Shown here: in pieces, positions 12,280 to 25,056 of the stretch
Layout of the letters: each line of letters begins with the position of its first letter
Numbering within the stretch: position 1 is the first letter of the stretch
DNA from: Apis mellifera
Lineage: Eukaryota; Arthropoda; Insecta; Hymenoptera; Apidae
Assembly (NCBI RefSeq): GCF_003254395.2
Contig: NC_037641.1
Span: 11,370,501 to 11,434,500, forward strand
Length of the DNA stretch: 64,000 nucleotides
Reading direction: 5' to 3'
Made by a program: the position numbers and the translations under genes
The notes under the pieces: model-generated
The model's input: the letters and a program-made list of their open reading frames with translations, nothing else
What the model was told of the DNA's origin: nothing
The model's database searches: none

Positions 12280-14942
12280 GTGAGATAGGATGCGCCTAAG
12301 CGTCGATCGATAAAGTCGGACGTGGCGATCGTGGTCGATCAATTAGAGGCAGGTAGAGCGTGACGCCGGATTTGACGTGTGCCGAAAGTCGGAACGATGT
12401 TGTGCTCGCCGTTCCGTTCCGCGCGGCGCGCATACGTAAAATAATTATATCGAATGGAGCGGACAGAGCGCGTTTAAAGATGAGTTCCCCGGGACGACTG
12501 GTAGGTCAGACCTTCTCATCGATCATCCCGGGGCCCGCCGCGGAACGACGCTTCTCTCTGGGATTCGTCTTCCATCTACCGACCGACCGACCGACCGACC
12601 AATCGACCGACCACTCCTCAGCGGTTGTCAAAACTTGTCAGTTGATCCGTACGCGATGAAATTTTCACCGCGTCAGAGATACGCGACCAATTTCACGCGC
12701 CTTCCATCCTTTTTTTCTTCCTTTCTTTCTTCGTCGCTAACGATATAACATATTCCGAGAATCGTATTTCTTTTTTCAAAAGGAATCGTATTCTTCGGAA
12801 TATTATTTAACGTCAAACGTTTCCCATGATTCCGATTTAAATAAAAAAAAAAGGAAAAAAAGAAAAGAAAAAGGAAGAGGGGGGCTGATTACTCACTCGG
12901 GCATGGAAGAAGAACCACTGGCGGAAGAAGGGCCCGTCGGTCGTTAGACCAACGCATCTTCGGTATTTAGTTTCATTTTAATAATGAAAGATGGGTCGAG
13001 ATAAAAATCTCGGAGGGCCGAGGAGCGGTGCTATCTCGGCGCTGTCCCGCCGCTTCGATCCACCCAAGCGTCATAATCACGCTGATTTCTAATCGATTCG
13101 CCGATTGTCCGCGCGTTAATTGGATATTCCAATTAGGGGCTGCGACTGCTCGCCTCGCGCGACGAGAGAACGGCGACACGTCTCCCTTTCGATCGATCGT
13201 CGCGCGAGCGAAACGTAAAAAAAAGAAAAGAAAGAAAGAAAGAGAAATGGAAAGAAACTCGAAATGGGGGATGGAAAACGGTAAACTGGCGCGAGGTTGG
13301 GCCCAGGCCAGAGAGGGATTAGCGGGCCCCTAAATTTCGAGAAAGACACGAGTTAGACGTATAAATTGCGGTCGTGGCCGTGTAGCCGGGAGGAGGAGGG
13401 GGGAAAGAAATCCGTGTCTCGCAGCGTGTCGTATACACGGGCTACATCCTACCTATGGTGCACGACGGTGATCGAAGTAGAACCCCATCGAACGGCCGTG
13501 GGAGTGTACACGCCCGTGGAATGCAGTTCTGATTTAATGAGACGCGCCGCTATCTCGCTCTCGTTCCTGGAATCCGCCGATCCACCGCCGATTTTCGCCC
13601 TCGGCCAGGAGGAGGACTTCCTGGAGATTTCGTTCTTTCCATTCCACCGACCCCCCTTCCTCGAGAGTCGTCGCGAAATTTCTGCAAAGGCTGTTTTCTG
13701 CGTTGTGGCCCCTTGGCCCGAGATAATTGTAATGGGTTTCCGAGCGAGGGACATCGATGCGTGGTCCACCGCGAGCGGAGAAACGGGGATTGGGGGGAGG
13801 GAGGGAGGGAGAGAGGGAAAAGGAGTGGAAGGAAAAGGAGGGGGAGGGAGCGTGGATGGTTCGCTATCAAAAAGGTTGCCGGCGAGAAAGGTTGGGGCAG
13901 AGAGCGAGCCGCGCGAGCATTAAATCGGCCAATGGCAATAAGTAACCGAATGCCGTGGCGTTGTAGGTGCGCGCTGATAATTAAAAGACGATACAATAAA
14001 GCACGTATCATTGGCCATAAAGCAAGGCCGGGCTAAAGCGTACGGTGTGGGCCGTAGGAGCGCGCGGGACCGGTCACTTAAGCTACGTAGAACCCACGCA
14101 GACGTCTTGTCTCGCCACTCTCTCTCTCTCTCTTCTGCTGCGAGACCTCTCTCCGGCCAATAACCATAAGGCATCCTTTGCACCACCGATCCCCGGGCCC
14201 CGGATCCTTCCTTCTTTCGACCACGAAAACCATGCTTCCAGGCTAATCGTCGATAGAGAGAGAATAACGAGGCTACTCCTCCTGCCCTCCTCCTCTCGGC
14301 GCGATCTTCTCTCCCTAAGTAAGCCGCGGCCTCGAGTAGAAAATGGAGGAAGAGAGAGAGAGAGAAAAAGAAGAAGAATCGCGCGTCCTTCGTGGAATCT
14401 CGAGAAGAGTTTTCCCTACCGAAATGAAGGCAGGCGAAATAAATAAATCGCTCGGCTGGAAACGAGCGACACGAGCACGGTGTATGCGGCAAGGGTTCGG
14501 CTGGCTAATCGGTCGGCCCGAGTGCCGTTTTAATTCGCGAATTTAATTCGTCCGCGGTGACGTTAAATCAGAGACGTGGCGAAGGGTAACAAGTAGTCGT
14601 CGCGGGATTACGACTCTGGAACACGCACGCGTTGTAAGTTGAGCAAGGAGGGAGAGATAGAGAGTGAGCGAGTGAGAGGGAAGGGGCGCGAGACCTCCCT
14701 CGAACGTTGTACCCCACGATCCTTGAACGAAATTTATCGGCAAACCGATCATCCGTTCTCTCGTACGTATGTGTGTATATATATATATGTATATATACGC
14801 GAGAGCAGACCGGACAAAAAATCGGAAAGAGATCGTAAGGAAGGGAGGGTTTCTCGTTGCGTCGAATTATTATCGTAACGAAGAAAGGAAGAAAGAAAGG
14901 TGGAAAAGAGGCGAACGAGTGGATTTTCTTTTCTCGTTTCAG
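12280..14942 (+). other. dac intron 2 (2.7 kb)
   Basis: Phase-1 intron with no gene recognised. It contains a short (ACCG)n run near 12580-12610, A-rich tracts (12840-12880), a G-run block at 13785-13860 with four closely spaced runs (13792-13809), CT and GA tracts, and a TA run near 14778-14798. The acceptor at its end has a long T/C tract (TTTTCTCGTTTCAG). Confidence 0.85.
13792..13809 (+). other. Potential G-quadruplex motif (intron 2)
   Basis: Four or more G-runs of three or longer, separated by single A bases, on the + (transcript) strand. This fits the canonical quadruplex pattern with one-base loops. Formation in vivo is inference. Confidence 0.5.
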
Positions 14943-15167
14943 ATCTGTCGGACGTGCCGGAGAACCTGCCGTTGCCCGCGCCAGGATCGGAGAGTCCTCA
15001 GGCCCTCAACTATTCCCAGATCGCCTCCGCGGCGGTTGCCGTTTCACAGGGGGGCCAGGATCCCTCGGTCTCGAGTACGGAGACCCTGCTCAGGAATATC
15101 CAGGGCCTGCTCAAGGTCGCGGCAGACAACGCGAGGCAGCAGGAAAGGCAAATCAACTACGAGAAAG
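14943..15167 (+). CDS. dac: dachshund exon E3: start of DachBox-C, 225 nt
   Basis: The acceptor is CTCGTTTCAG and the donor AAAG|GTCAGT. The exon is phase 1 at both ends and encodes 75 residues. It first reads DLSDVPENLPLPAPGSESPQ and an Ala/Ser/Gln-rich linker. From about 15071 it reads SSTETLLRNIQGLLKVAADN and ARQQERQINYEK. The latter is the start of DachBox-C (the DD2/coiled-coil domain) and closely follows human DACH1 SSIETLLTNIQGLLKVAIDN, from family knowledge. This domain has been linked to binding Eyes absent and to self-association. It is the most conserved piece in the window and fixes the gene identity. Confidence 0.97.
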
Positions 15168-15806
15168 GTCAGTGCCGCATCCCCAGCCGAGGTCGTTCCT
15201 CTTATTATATCCTTTCCCTCTCGCGAGCTTGCATTAAGGGACATTAGGGATCTCCTCATCGACCCTCCTCCTCCTCTCCTTCGATCCACCTATTCCATCT
15301 TGTCGTTGGCGCGAAACGCGAACCCATCCACGATTAATTTGTCGTGGGTAATACTCTTGTTCGCGGATCCATTAAGGCTCGAAAAGAACGGCAATTTAGG
15401 TGCACGGATTTCCTTCTCCCCTTACGAACTATTATCTCTTCCCCCTCCCCCTCTCTCTCTCTCTCTCGGTTTACGAAATCTCGGTGGAAGATCTTCGCGT
15501 GTGCGGAGACCGGTCAACGTTCACCTCCGGTTTAATAAACGTAGGAAAAGTTCGGCTCGATCTCAATAAAATGGAACGAAAAGGGGGGAAAAGCTCGTTC
15601 GCTGGCAGATATCCAAGTCTCCGTGTAAAGAAAACGTTTATTCGTCGAGGTATCGTTGAAATATCGTTGTTGTAAAAGCATCGCAGATAAGCGACGCGTG
15701 TCTCGAGCAGGTAACGCGATTAACAAGGGTACGCGAACCGTGGCGTCGTGTACCCGCGCCTTCGTTCTCATTAACCGGCTGATAGATCGGCCTGTCTTGT
15801 TCTTGT

Positions 15807-15859
15807 TGTTATTATTATTATTATTATTACCATCATCGTTATTATCATTATTATTATTA
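15807..15859. repeat. (TTA)n compound microsatellite
   Basis: Two blocks of TTA/ATT units separated by a short CATCATCG interruption. Confidence 0.9.
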
Positions 15860-15948
15860 GCGTCCGGCATGCAAAGTTGCAAAGGAAGTGATTGCGAAAG
15901 AAAGGATGGGAGAGAATTCGGACGCGATTTCGATGGGATCGTTCGACG

Positions 15949-15970
15949 GATCGATCGATCGATCGATCGA
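15949..15970. repeat. (GATC)n microsatellite
   Basis: Five to six GATC units. Shorter GATC runs occur at several other places in the window, including 50020-50040 and 61298-61316. Confidence 0.95.
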
Positions 15971-16961
15971 CCGGATCTTTCTCCGCGGGCGGCTGGATCG
16001 CGTGCCCCGAGATGGAATGCACCGCGATCGGATAATCGAAATTAAAATATAACGAGGATAAAGTTGCAGAACGCATCATCCTCCATCCGAGAGGAAATGG
16101 ACAGAGGAGGAGGAGGATGAGAGCGAAAGCGAGAGCGCGATCCTTCCCCGTCCCAGTTTCCGTTCGGTCGGATAACAACAAGGACGGCGAGAACGGAGGC
16201 CGCTTAATATATTCGAGGCGAAACGTAAAGCCGGCCTTTAATTGCCCATTAACCGGCGGTACGAAGTGTCGTTTCCACGGTCGTCCGCGCGGTGGAAACG
16301 CGCTTAACGACGTCCCTCGCTCGCTCGCTCGCTCCAGAGAGCTTCGCGTTCTATACCTTCGACCGCGTTTTTCCTCCACCTCGCGGCATTCTTTCTCGCG
16401 ATGTATCTCGGCGGCGATCGCCGTCCGCGAGGAGGCCGTCCTTTGTTTCGCGATCGGTCGCCCGATTAAACCGGCGGACTTTAACGCGAGAGGACGTCGG
16501 ACGTCGGCCGAGGCCGACGCGTGCGCGCGCGCGGGGAAGAGGAAGGGGAACGCGAGGATTCGACTTAGCGCGGATTCCCGCAGCAGCCCGCGCTTTCCTC
16601 CGCGGGGAGGGAAAGACGAAGGGATTCCAGGCGCGGGAGAGGCGAGGGGGGATAGAAGAGGATCGACGTGGGAGGAAGAGAATCGAGGGCGGCCTCTGAT
16701 CGACGAGAGGATCGACGAAAAGAGTGTGTTGGCCTGGGCACGGGGGCGGAGGGGGCGGGTGGAGGGTGTAGCCAGGGGTGAGAGAGGGCCGATTTAATAC
16801 TCGAACGAGCCAGCAGCTCGTTTTACACCAGATGGTTTTACATACGGCCGCTATCGTGTTACCGAGCTTCTCCGAGTATGGCTGCGTTGTTCGCCGCTTC
16901 GACGGGGCGCCCTAATACGCGCGGACGCGCGAACACGAGCAAAGTCCTCCGCGGAGATCCC

Positions 16962-16992
<31 letters not shown>

Positions 16993-19057
16993 AGAAGAAT
17001 CTCTTTCGAGAACCGGACTCGATCGCGCGCGCGCGTTACCTCGCTCCTCTCAAAGGCAGCCACGACGACTGTTATAAGGAAACCGGGCGGATTTTCGAGG
17101 AGGAACGCGGCGCGATGGAATCCTAAACTACGTTAAGGATCTACCTCGATGAACGCATCCTCGCTCGATGAAAAGGAGCTCGAGAAAAAGGAAGAGGAAA
17201 AGAAGAGAGAAGGAAGAGAAGCGAGCGTGCTCCGTTCTCGTTCGCTCGGTAAGTTACACGGCGCGCACGGAGGAGAACAATATGAGCTCGGCGAGGAGCA
17301 ACGTGGAGAGCTCGCTATCTTCGATGCTCGCCGAGATAAGGGTACGAGGGGTAGCCAAGCGGCGGGAGCGCAAAAGATTGTGCGCGCCTCCTCTTCGTGT
17401 CCGCGGCAGAGGGAGAGAGAGAGAGAGAGAGAGAGTCCGTGGCGGGCCGGTTAAGGCTTAAGGCCCGCCGAGAGAGCGGAATAGAAAGAGGGGATTGAGT
17501 TGTAGCCGCGAGTGGAGGATCTTATGTAGATTCCTTGTAGATCGTGCACCCGATTCGATCGCGATCGGCTACCCGGTACCGGGTTAATTAAAATTGTACG
17601 GGCCGAACGTCTTTCTTTCTCGTTGCCCCCCCTCTCTCTCTCTCTTTCTCTCTCTCCTTTTCCTCTCCTCCTTTGTGTCCTCCGCCCTCCTCTCCCCGCT
17701 CGTTCTTCGGTGTCGCGTCGCCTTCCTCCGCCCCCGGCCGCCTCCTTCTCATCTTCCTTTTTCCCCCTCGGCCGTTCCGCGTACGAGCCAGCACGCTCGC
17801 TGCTGCACCGGCCGCATCTTCCTCCGTAAGCTCCTTCGATTTTTGGCCGCTGCCTGGGAGGCTGCTTACGTGAAATCCTATTACCGCGAGCCACGCCACG
17901 CCGCGCGACAGCGCACCGCGACCCAGCCTCTTCTCTCCTCTTTTTCTCTCCACGTGCTTTTTCTTTTTCTCCCTCCTCTCTCATTCCCTCTTCTCCTTGT
18001 CGTATCTCGTTGCGTACCGCGTGCACAGCTATATCCTCGCCACGGATACGACGAACTGTCTGGCTACTGGAGATAATTCGATTCTTATTCTTATTCGGAA
18101 ACGATACATCACGCGTCTCTCTCGATTTTGCTAGGAATTCTTTTCCCTCTCGAGGAGGTGGATGATCGGCAAAGTTGGTTATCGTAAATATCGGAGGAAC
18201 GGAACAACAACACGAGAGATCGACAATTTGTAGTATATCTTGGAGCGCGGCGGTACATCTTCCTAAACACAGTTGTAAACCGCAGGAGGGTCCGTCTCTC
18301 GGGGAGCGAATCGGTACCCCGATTCTCGAGCCCCCTCCTCACCCATAAATAGGAAAAGGGAGAAGAAACGTACAAAGAAGAAGAAAAAGAGGGGAAAAAA
18401 GCAAGGGAACGAGAGTTGTGGAAGGAATTACAATCCCACCAGGTCCCTCGTTCCTCCTCCATCCTCTCTCTCTCTCTCTCTCTCCTCCCTGTTCCCGTTG
18501 GATTCGCCCTTATTCGCGAGGCGAATCGGGTTTGGCCCCCCCGAGCATCATTAAACGTCCGCAACCGGTCGCAGGCTACCTTAAAGATCGTCGAGGGGTC
18601 GGAGGTCGGTGGCTGCGAGCGCGCGAACAACCAGCCGCTGCGATTATTATGCTTATTAAGGTGGAAAGTAATAAATTACGGGTTGGCTAATAGCGAAGAG
18701 AGAGAGAAAGAGAGGCGGAAAGGCGGAGGGGAAGAAACTTCTGGATCGTTCCAGCACCGTTCAGATCGATTCGTTCGAGGAACTTCTTCTTCCGGCCACT
18801 GAAAACAAAACCGACAACCCCCTCTCCCTCGCCGCTTCCTCGAGTCGCCCCTTGGCCGAGGTCCCTCGGTGGTGGTCTCTCACCGCGACACCAGGGGAGA
18901 ACGTTTCCGTGGCAATAAAGCTGTTCCATTCTTAATTAAATCCGAGGCCACGCGAACGAGCTAATTAAAGCAAACATCCGACGTGATAAACCTCGAACGT
19001 TGCCCCGGCCTTCCCGAACGACATCCTGGAATAGGGCGAACCTAGTAGTCGTAAAGC

Positions 19058-19144
19058 TAGTAGTAGTAGTAGTAGTAATAATAGTAGTAGTGGTAATACG
19101 TTGCGAATTTAACCGACCTTGCTTCTTCTTCTTCTTCTTCTTCT
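19058..19144. repeat. (TAG)n and (TTC)n microsatellites
   Basis: A (TAG)n array at 19058-19090 is followed 30 bases later by (TTC)n at 19122-19144. Confidence 0.9.
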
Positions 19145-21337
19145 ATCTCGTCGTATCGATGGAGAAATTAGGAAACAAATTCGCGTCACATCAGTTAGAC
19201 ATCTAGCCATTCTTTAATTCGGAGGGACGAAGAAAGATCCTCGATCAAAAATATAACTTGTTCCTCCACGAATCTTACGATCAGCATCAGTAGAAAAGAA
19301 AGTACGAAAAGAGAGAGAGAGAGAGACACAATTTTATCCCCCGGTATCGAACTCTCGTGGAATTTTCATAACGAGCAGCAACAGCAGCAGCAGCGGCAAA
19401 GTCGAGTCCCGACCGGTTGGCAGAAAAAGGGCGCCTTTAATGGGACACGTTGGCGCCCGGGTCAGGGTGGCCCCGTTGTTACTCGTTAATTCGAGCCCGC
19501 GACCGAGAGAGCACGCACACCAGCGGGCCCTGTGTGCCTCCCCCCCCCCTTCCTCCCCCTTGGCCATTCTCGCGCGAATCCGTGGAAAGCGTAAACGAGC
19601 GTGATCTCGAGGTATGCGGTTCGTGAGCGCCTCCACCCTTTCCTCCCTCCTCTTCTCCCTTGGCGCGTAGCGACGAAGGGAATAGGGAATAAAAACGCGA
19701 GACAATACGATGTTGGAGCGGCGAGGTCGTTGTCGGTTCCCACCTTCGAGGCCCGAGCCCTCCTCTACGGGTTGGAGAACGCGGCCGATTGTCAATTAGA
19801 GAAACCAGGGGGCCTCGGTTTTAGCATAAGCCACCACGGCCAAAAGGGGCCATACGGCGGGGGGATATACGGCGGCGAGTTGTAGGCGAGGATCGCGGCG
19901 AAAGAAAAGAGAGAGAGAGAGAGAGGAGAGAGAGGGAGGGTTAAGCTAGGAACGAAACGAAGGGAGAAAGAATTCAAGAGACCGGGAGGGGCCCGATGGT
20001 GTTGGGGTAAAGCTAATAAATTATAGCTAACGTGGCTCCGCACAACGCGCACGCTTGATTATTTATTTAACGATGAAACGAGTCACGAACTCGCGAGAGT
20101 CGATTCGAGAATCGCGTTTATTTTCTTTCGTACGTGGATTTCGAATCGATCCGGGGAAGAGAAGAAAGGAAGGAAAAAAAGAAGGAAAGAAGGAAAGAAA
20201 AATGGTGGAATTTTCTCGAGGATGGAAACGGTATTTCGTGGGAAGGACGTTGGAGAAAGGTGGCGACAGGGATAGAGGAGGAAAAGTACGGGAGAGACGG
20301 TAGGCGATAAACTCGAGGTGTACGGGTGTCCCTTAAATCTTGGATTTAACGATCCTCGAACATCGATCCTGCCGCTCGATCGTCACCGATCGTTGTCGCG
20401 TTGGAATTAAGCGACAAAACGGCGGCCAACGCCGACTAACGACCCCGCCGCGATTTCCCGGCTGGAAAGGAGGCGAGACCACGCTCGCATCCAGCACACG
20501 ATTATAAAGCGAAAATTTACGAGCCTCTCGAACCCCACGGGAGGAGATCTCGTGGATTCTTTCTCTTCTCCTCCTCCACCTATCTCCTCCCAGGCCCTGT
20601 TCGGGACTTTGTTGTTTGCGTCGCGGGTTTTATCGTCGCCGCCGTTTTTAAGTGTCTCCCGCGAGACTTTGTTGCCGAGAGGTCCTTCCTCTCGCGACCT
20701 TCGGCCGATTACCGATCACCGCCTCGAGATCCTCGCCCCGTCTCCTCTTCCTCCGTAACCGTACCCCGTGGAATCCTTCCCCTTTTCCGGATATTATTAG
20801 ATAGTCAAATCGGCTTGAAATTCCTCCAAGATCGATAAAAAAGAAAAAAAGAAAAATCCGAAAACTTTTCGAAGAAACTTTCATCGTTCGCAATTTTCCA
20901 CGAATTATTATTATTAAAGGGAAAGATATTTTGACCCGCGTATCGCGACACGTTCATTCGTACAATAATTTTAAATTCGAAAGAGTATCGCGAACGAATG
21001 AAAGGAATGGAGAATAAAAGAGAAAGGGAAGAGAGAGAGAGAGAGAGAGAGGTGGAAAGAAACTTGACCTACCGCAGTTTTAACTACCGTTCAATTATAC
21101 AGTTTGCTTTCGGTTGGGTCGTCGCGCGGGTCGAATAAAGCGTGTAATTTACCGGCAATAAAAGAGCAGTGGTAACGGCCACGCGAGAGAGAGAGAAAGA
21201 GCGACGGCCGCGACGCTGTCCGGCGAAAGAGGGAAAGGGAGAGGAGAAGTCGCGTCGTTAACGACGCCGTTTACTGCCCCGAGGTACGGATATTTTGTTG
21301 CGAATCTCCGATCCGGGGATGGCACGCGGCTTCGCGC

Positions 21338-21373
<36 letters not shown>

Positions 21374-21861
21374 CCCCTCCTTTACTCGACCCACGGCCGA
21401 GGATCCATCGACGAACGAGCGAGAGAGGAGAAACGAACGAAAAATCCCGTCCTTTTTTTTTTCTTTTCTTTTTTCCCCGAGAGAGAGAGAGTGTCATCCG
21501 AGCCGGGGATTCTCGCCAACGGCGTAAAAGCGGCGCCGATAATTGGCCCTTAAAGCACGCCCCTCGCGGCCTAATGCATATAATCGCAAGCATTATGCGC
21601 CTGCGACTCCGTCCTCTATCTCGACCCGCGACACGGGTCTCTGGCTAATTTCCCCTCTATGACGTAATCGGCCGATTAGAGGCTTAGAGAGAGAGAGGAG
21701 GTTGCAAGCTGGGCAAATAAGGAAGAAACTGAAACGTGTTCTTTGGCTGCCAGGTGTTTCACCTGTTTCCCCCAAATGTCTCGAACAAAGTGCATCTTTC
21801 TTCGGAAAATTATGAATCACGGTTTGTACAGTCTCGCGTTCGGGGCTAAGGAACTCTTTAC

Positions 21862-21882
21862 AAAAAAAAAAAAAAAAAAAAA
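21862..21882. repeat. Poly(A) run, 21 nt
   Basis: An uninterrupted A run followed by AAG units. It could be the tail of an old retroposed copy, but no recognisable body or target-site duplication was seen upstream. Confidence 0.85.
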
Positions 21883-22191
21883 GAAGAAGGAAACCTACGT
21901 ATAATCGTAGGCAGGAGAAAATAATCGCACGCAAAAGTTGGAAACGAGCAAGCTCGATTTGCTCGGACCGATTCGGGACGATCGTATCTATACGACGTCT
22001 AATTACAGGTGTCGGTGTATACGCCACAATCTAGCCTATCCGCGTTTCATACACGGCGCGAAGAATGGAATAGGTTCGAACGGTTCGGTCGAATCTACGC
22101 GATCCATCTACGGCGGTGACAACTGGCTAACGGTGGATGCGCGATCGCATCGGGTAACGAAGAGGTCGATGCGCCCGGAGGAGATGAAGAT

Positions 22192-22220
22192 ACGACGACG
22201 ACGACGACGATGACGACGAC
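22192..22220. repeat. (ACG)n microsatellite
   Basis: About nine ACG units with one ATG interruption. Confidence 0.95.
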
Positions 22221-22506
22221 GCATTATTGCTCGTTCGTTGTAAAGCGAATTCCTTAATTACGGAGTGTCGAGGAGCTGCCGATTTTATAACGCCGTTTCC
22301 GGTGCACGCGATACGCCTCTGCCTCGAATAAACTATCCGGCAACGGTGTGTCCTCGGGAAGCGTGGATGGAAACGTGGAATCGCGATGGAATGGAATCGA
22401 AAGGAGGAAAGGAAGGAGCGTGGGAGGAGGAGGAGGAGGAAGGATCGATCGTTAAAAAGAGAGACGGACGGGTCGTCGACGGGTTATTCGATAAATACAG
22501 CGAAGA

Positions 22507-22535
22507 TTCTTCTTCTTCTTCTTCTTCTTCTTCTT
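22507..22535. repeat. (TTC)n microsatellite
   Basis: Nine TTC units in intron 3. Confidence 0.95.
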
Positions 22536-23340
22536 GTTGGCGGTGAACGTTTTACGATCGGTAACCATTAATGTCCGGCCGGCGTGCACGGGCGGTCTAG
22601 CACGCACGCCGCGTACAGTTGGACAGACACTCGTAATAACGATAAAGATCCGCGTCCTCGTCGTTGTCGTTAGAGGGGGAGGAGGAGGAAAAGGCGGGAC
22701 CTGGGATGGGATTACGCACGCGGTTGTTCGAGTGCGCGGGATCGATTCGATCGGCTCGATTGACCGGCTAAAATTATCCTTTTCCCCTTTCCTTCTCATT
22801 CCGCTTTATTTCCGAGTCCCGTTAATTATTGGATCGTTACGGTATGCTCGTTACACGTTGGCATCCGTATCGGGGAATCTTTGTTCTCGAGGGGTACTCG
22901 ATTTTCCAGCTAAAGTTTCGAGATTCGTCCGTTCCTCGGAGGAGGAAAAACGAGGATGGTTGTTGTACCGGGTCGAAGGCTCGGCGATATCGTAGAAGCG
23001 GCGGTTTCTAAGCGACGGTCGTGCAATAACTCGGCGAGATATCCCGGAGAGGGAGAGGGAGGGAAGGAGGAAGAAAGAAAGAGAGTGAGAGAGAAAGTGT
23101 CTGTTCCCGAAGGAAGGAAGGAAGAAAGGATTATCTCGAAACGCGAAAACGCTCTTCGCCGTATCTCCGGTCGAGTCGGTTCGTCGAATATGGCCACCGA
23201 AGTCTCGCGTCCTCTCTCTCTCTCTCGATCGCGAAACGAGAGATATCGAAACTATTCACCTACGATCAACCGTGACGTAGTAGCCCGCCGAGTTCCATCT
23301 GCCTTCGGTATCCTCCTTCGATCGTCTACTTTCCTTATCT

Positions 23341-23341
<1 letters not shown>

Positions 23342-23372
<31 letters not shown>
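23342..23372. repeat. (GA)n microsatellite
   Basis: About 15 GA units, one of the longest pure GA runs of the window. Confidence 0.95.
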
Positions 23373-23374
<2 letters not shown>

Positions 23375-24871
23375 TTGCAAAGTTGTAGCAAAATAGTAGG
23401 GGAGGGGGAGCTGTTAAGAGCGTGTCTCGATTGTTGTTGGCGCGCGAAAAGGATTAGTTAAGAAGAGAACGAAGAAGGAAGAAGGTTGGGTCGAAGGCTG
23501 GAATCGATAATAATACAGGCTCGCAACACGGTCGTTCGTATTGTGTACTATAAAATGACGACGCCTCGGACTGTTTGATACCGTAATTATAGCAACGGAA
23601 AGGGAGGGAATTGGCTTGGAATGGGAAAGCATCGAGAGGAAGACACATGCACCAATATTTGCCATGACTCGAAGATAAGTCATTTCGATCGATGGCCGCG
23701 CGCACACACACACACGCACACGTACACGAGCGCGCGTACACTCGTAAACTCTGCGACATTCGTAAACTCCGTGGCCGTAATTACACGTCAAACTCTTCGC
23801 CTTCGCCGAACAGGCCCCGTCCCTTCTTTATATTTACCAAACCGGTAACGCGAAAAGGAGAAAAAGAAAAAAAAAAATAATCCGCGATCGCGGCTTTTCG
23901 GCGAGGAAACCCGACGCCCGCCGCTCGTTTGTTTTAGTCGTGCGCTCCGACGTTAGCTCTCCTATCCTAATCCTATTTTCGTTGGATCCGTTAATGGTTA
24001 ATGGGAAGCAAAGTGGTCAGCGACCGGAACAAGGCCTAAGTCCGTCTTAAATCCTGTAGGAGGGAAACCCTTGTAGACCGTAGCCGAGGATCGAGTAATC
24101 CGTGCAGGATAACTATTGCCCCCGTCGTCGTCTTTACGCTCGAGCAAAGTCTCGCGTCTTGCCGCATTATCCGCGCGGCAAGCCTCGTCTCCATCGATCG
24201 TCCGGGGAATCCCTGGTCCCCCGACGCGAACGGACGTCTTCGCCTTCCTCCCCCGCGCCGACCTCTCCCGAGGAACACCCGCCCCCTCCCCCTCCCCTCG
24301 GACAATTAAAGCTCAGCCGCGGAGAAGGGCATGCCCGCGGGAGAGGACAAACTTGCGATCGTTACGCGTTTATAATATGCAAGGGTGGAAACAATAATAT
24401 CGTCGTGTCTCGGGATACTTCTCCTCCACCCCCTCCGCCCGAGGAAACCAACCCTCGCGAATAACGCGTGCCGTGGGATTAATCGGGATTCGGGGGTCAG
24501 GAAATTTATGAAATTCGCACGCAGGAAACGAAGGAAAGGCCGAGATTCCTCGTCCTCGCGGAAAGGAAGACGCTTGGCTCGAGCGAAGGAAAGCGCGAAC
24601 GTGGTGGCGGGGGAGGGTTGCAAATTGCCGAAATAATCCGTCGGTTAATTCCTAACGTCGGTTTATTATTACCGCGCCGGTGATCCTTCGAAATTAAATT
24701 CACCGATCCTTTTTTTCTCTCACTTTTCATCGACGGAAGAAGAAGGAAAAGAGGGGGGTTGGTTTCGCGAGGAGATCGCGTAGGAGAGTAGTAGGTATGC
24801 GTGTATGGATGGACGCGTGTCGGAGGGGGGCGTAACACGAAAGCTACATTATACTATTCAAACGATTGCAG

Positions 24872-25056
24872 GGCACGGCGCAGCGGGTAAGTTGACATTG
24901 TTGTTTCTGAGGGTGGCCTCGGGCCCTGGCGAATATCTTAGCGCCGCGCAGAAGCTATACCACGCGTACACGTCGTCGTACAAGCCCTGCGGGGATGTGA
25001 ACGCTACACCGCCACCACCACCACCACCACCCGTCTTCCCGCCAACTATATACTAA
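24872..25056 (+). other. Candidate alternative dac terminal exon or 15-nt microexon
   Basis: An acceptor (ATTCAAACGATTGCAG) is followed by a frame that joins E3 in phase 1 and stays open for about 60 residues to TAA at 25054-25056. It reads KLTLLFLRVASGPGEYLSAA, then QKLYHAYTSSYKPCGDVNAT, a proline run (CCG/CCA codons) and VFPPTIY. Its composition is unlike the Ser/Arg-rich noise of the region. A strong donor, CGG|GTAAGT at 24887, would instead make 24872-24886 a 15-nt in-frame microexon. Neither form is known to me in Dachshund. Using the terminal exon would truncate DachBox-C after its first half. The nearest downstream AATAAA is at 25719. Confidence 0.25.

Noticed and set aside
11290..12288. 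Plus-strand open frame of 332 codons overlapping dac E2
   Set aside because: It reads E2 in a different frame from the conserved GHSPVLNLSK and is Arg/Thr-rich there. It is a shadow of E2 plus intron 1.
15168..15247. Read-through of the E3 donor to a stop at 15245
   Set aside because: The extension is short and Ser/Arg-rich, the donor is adequate, and the AATAAA words at 15534 and 15565 lie far from the stop without a clear GT-rich element.
21862..21882. Poly(A) run as the tail of a retroposon
   Set aside because: No recognisable element body or target-site duplication; A runs occur throughout the window.
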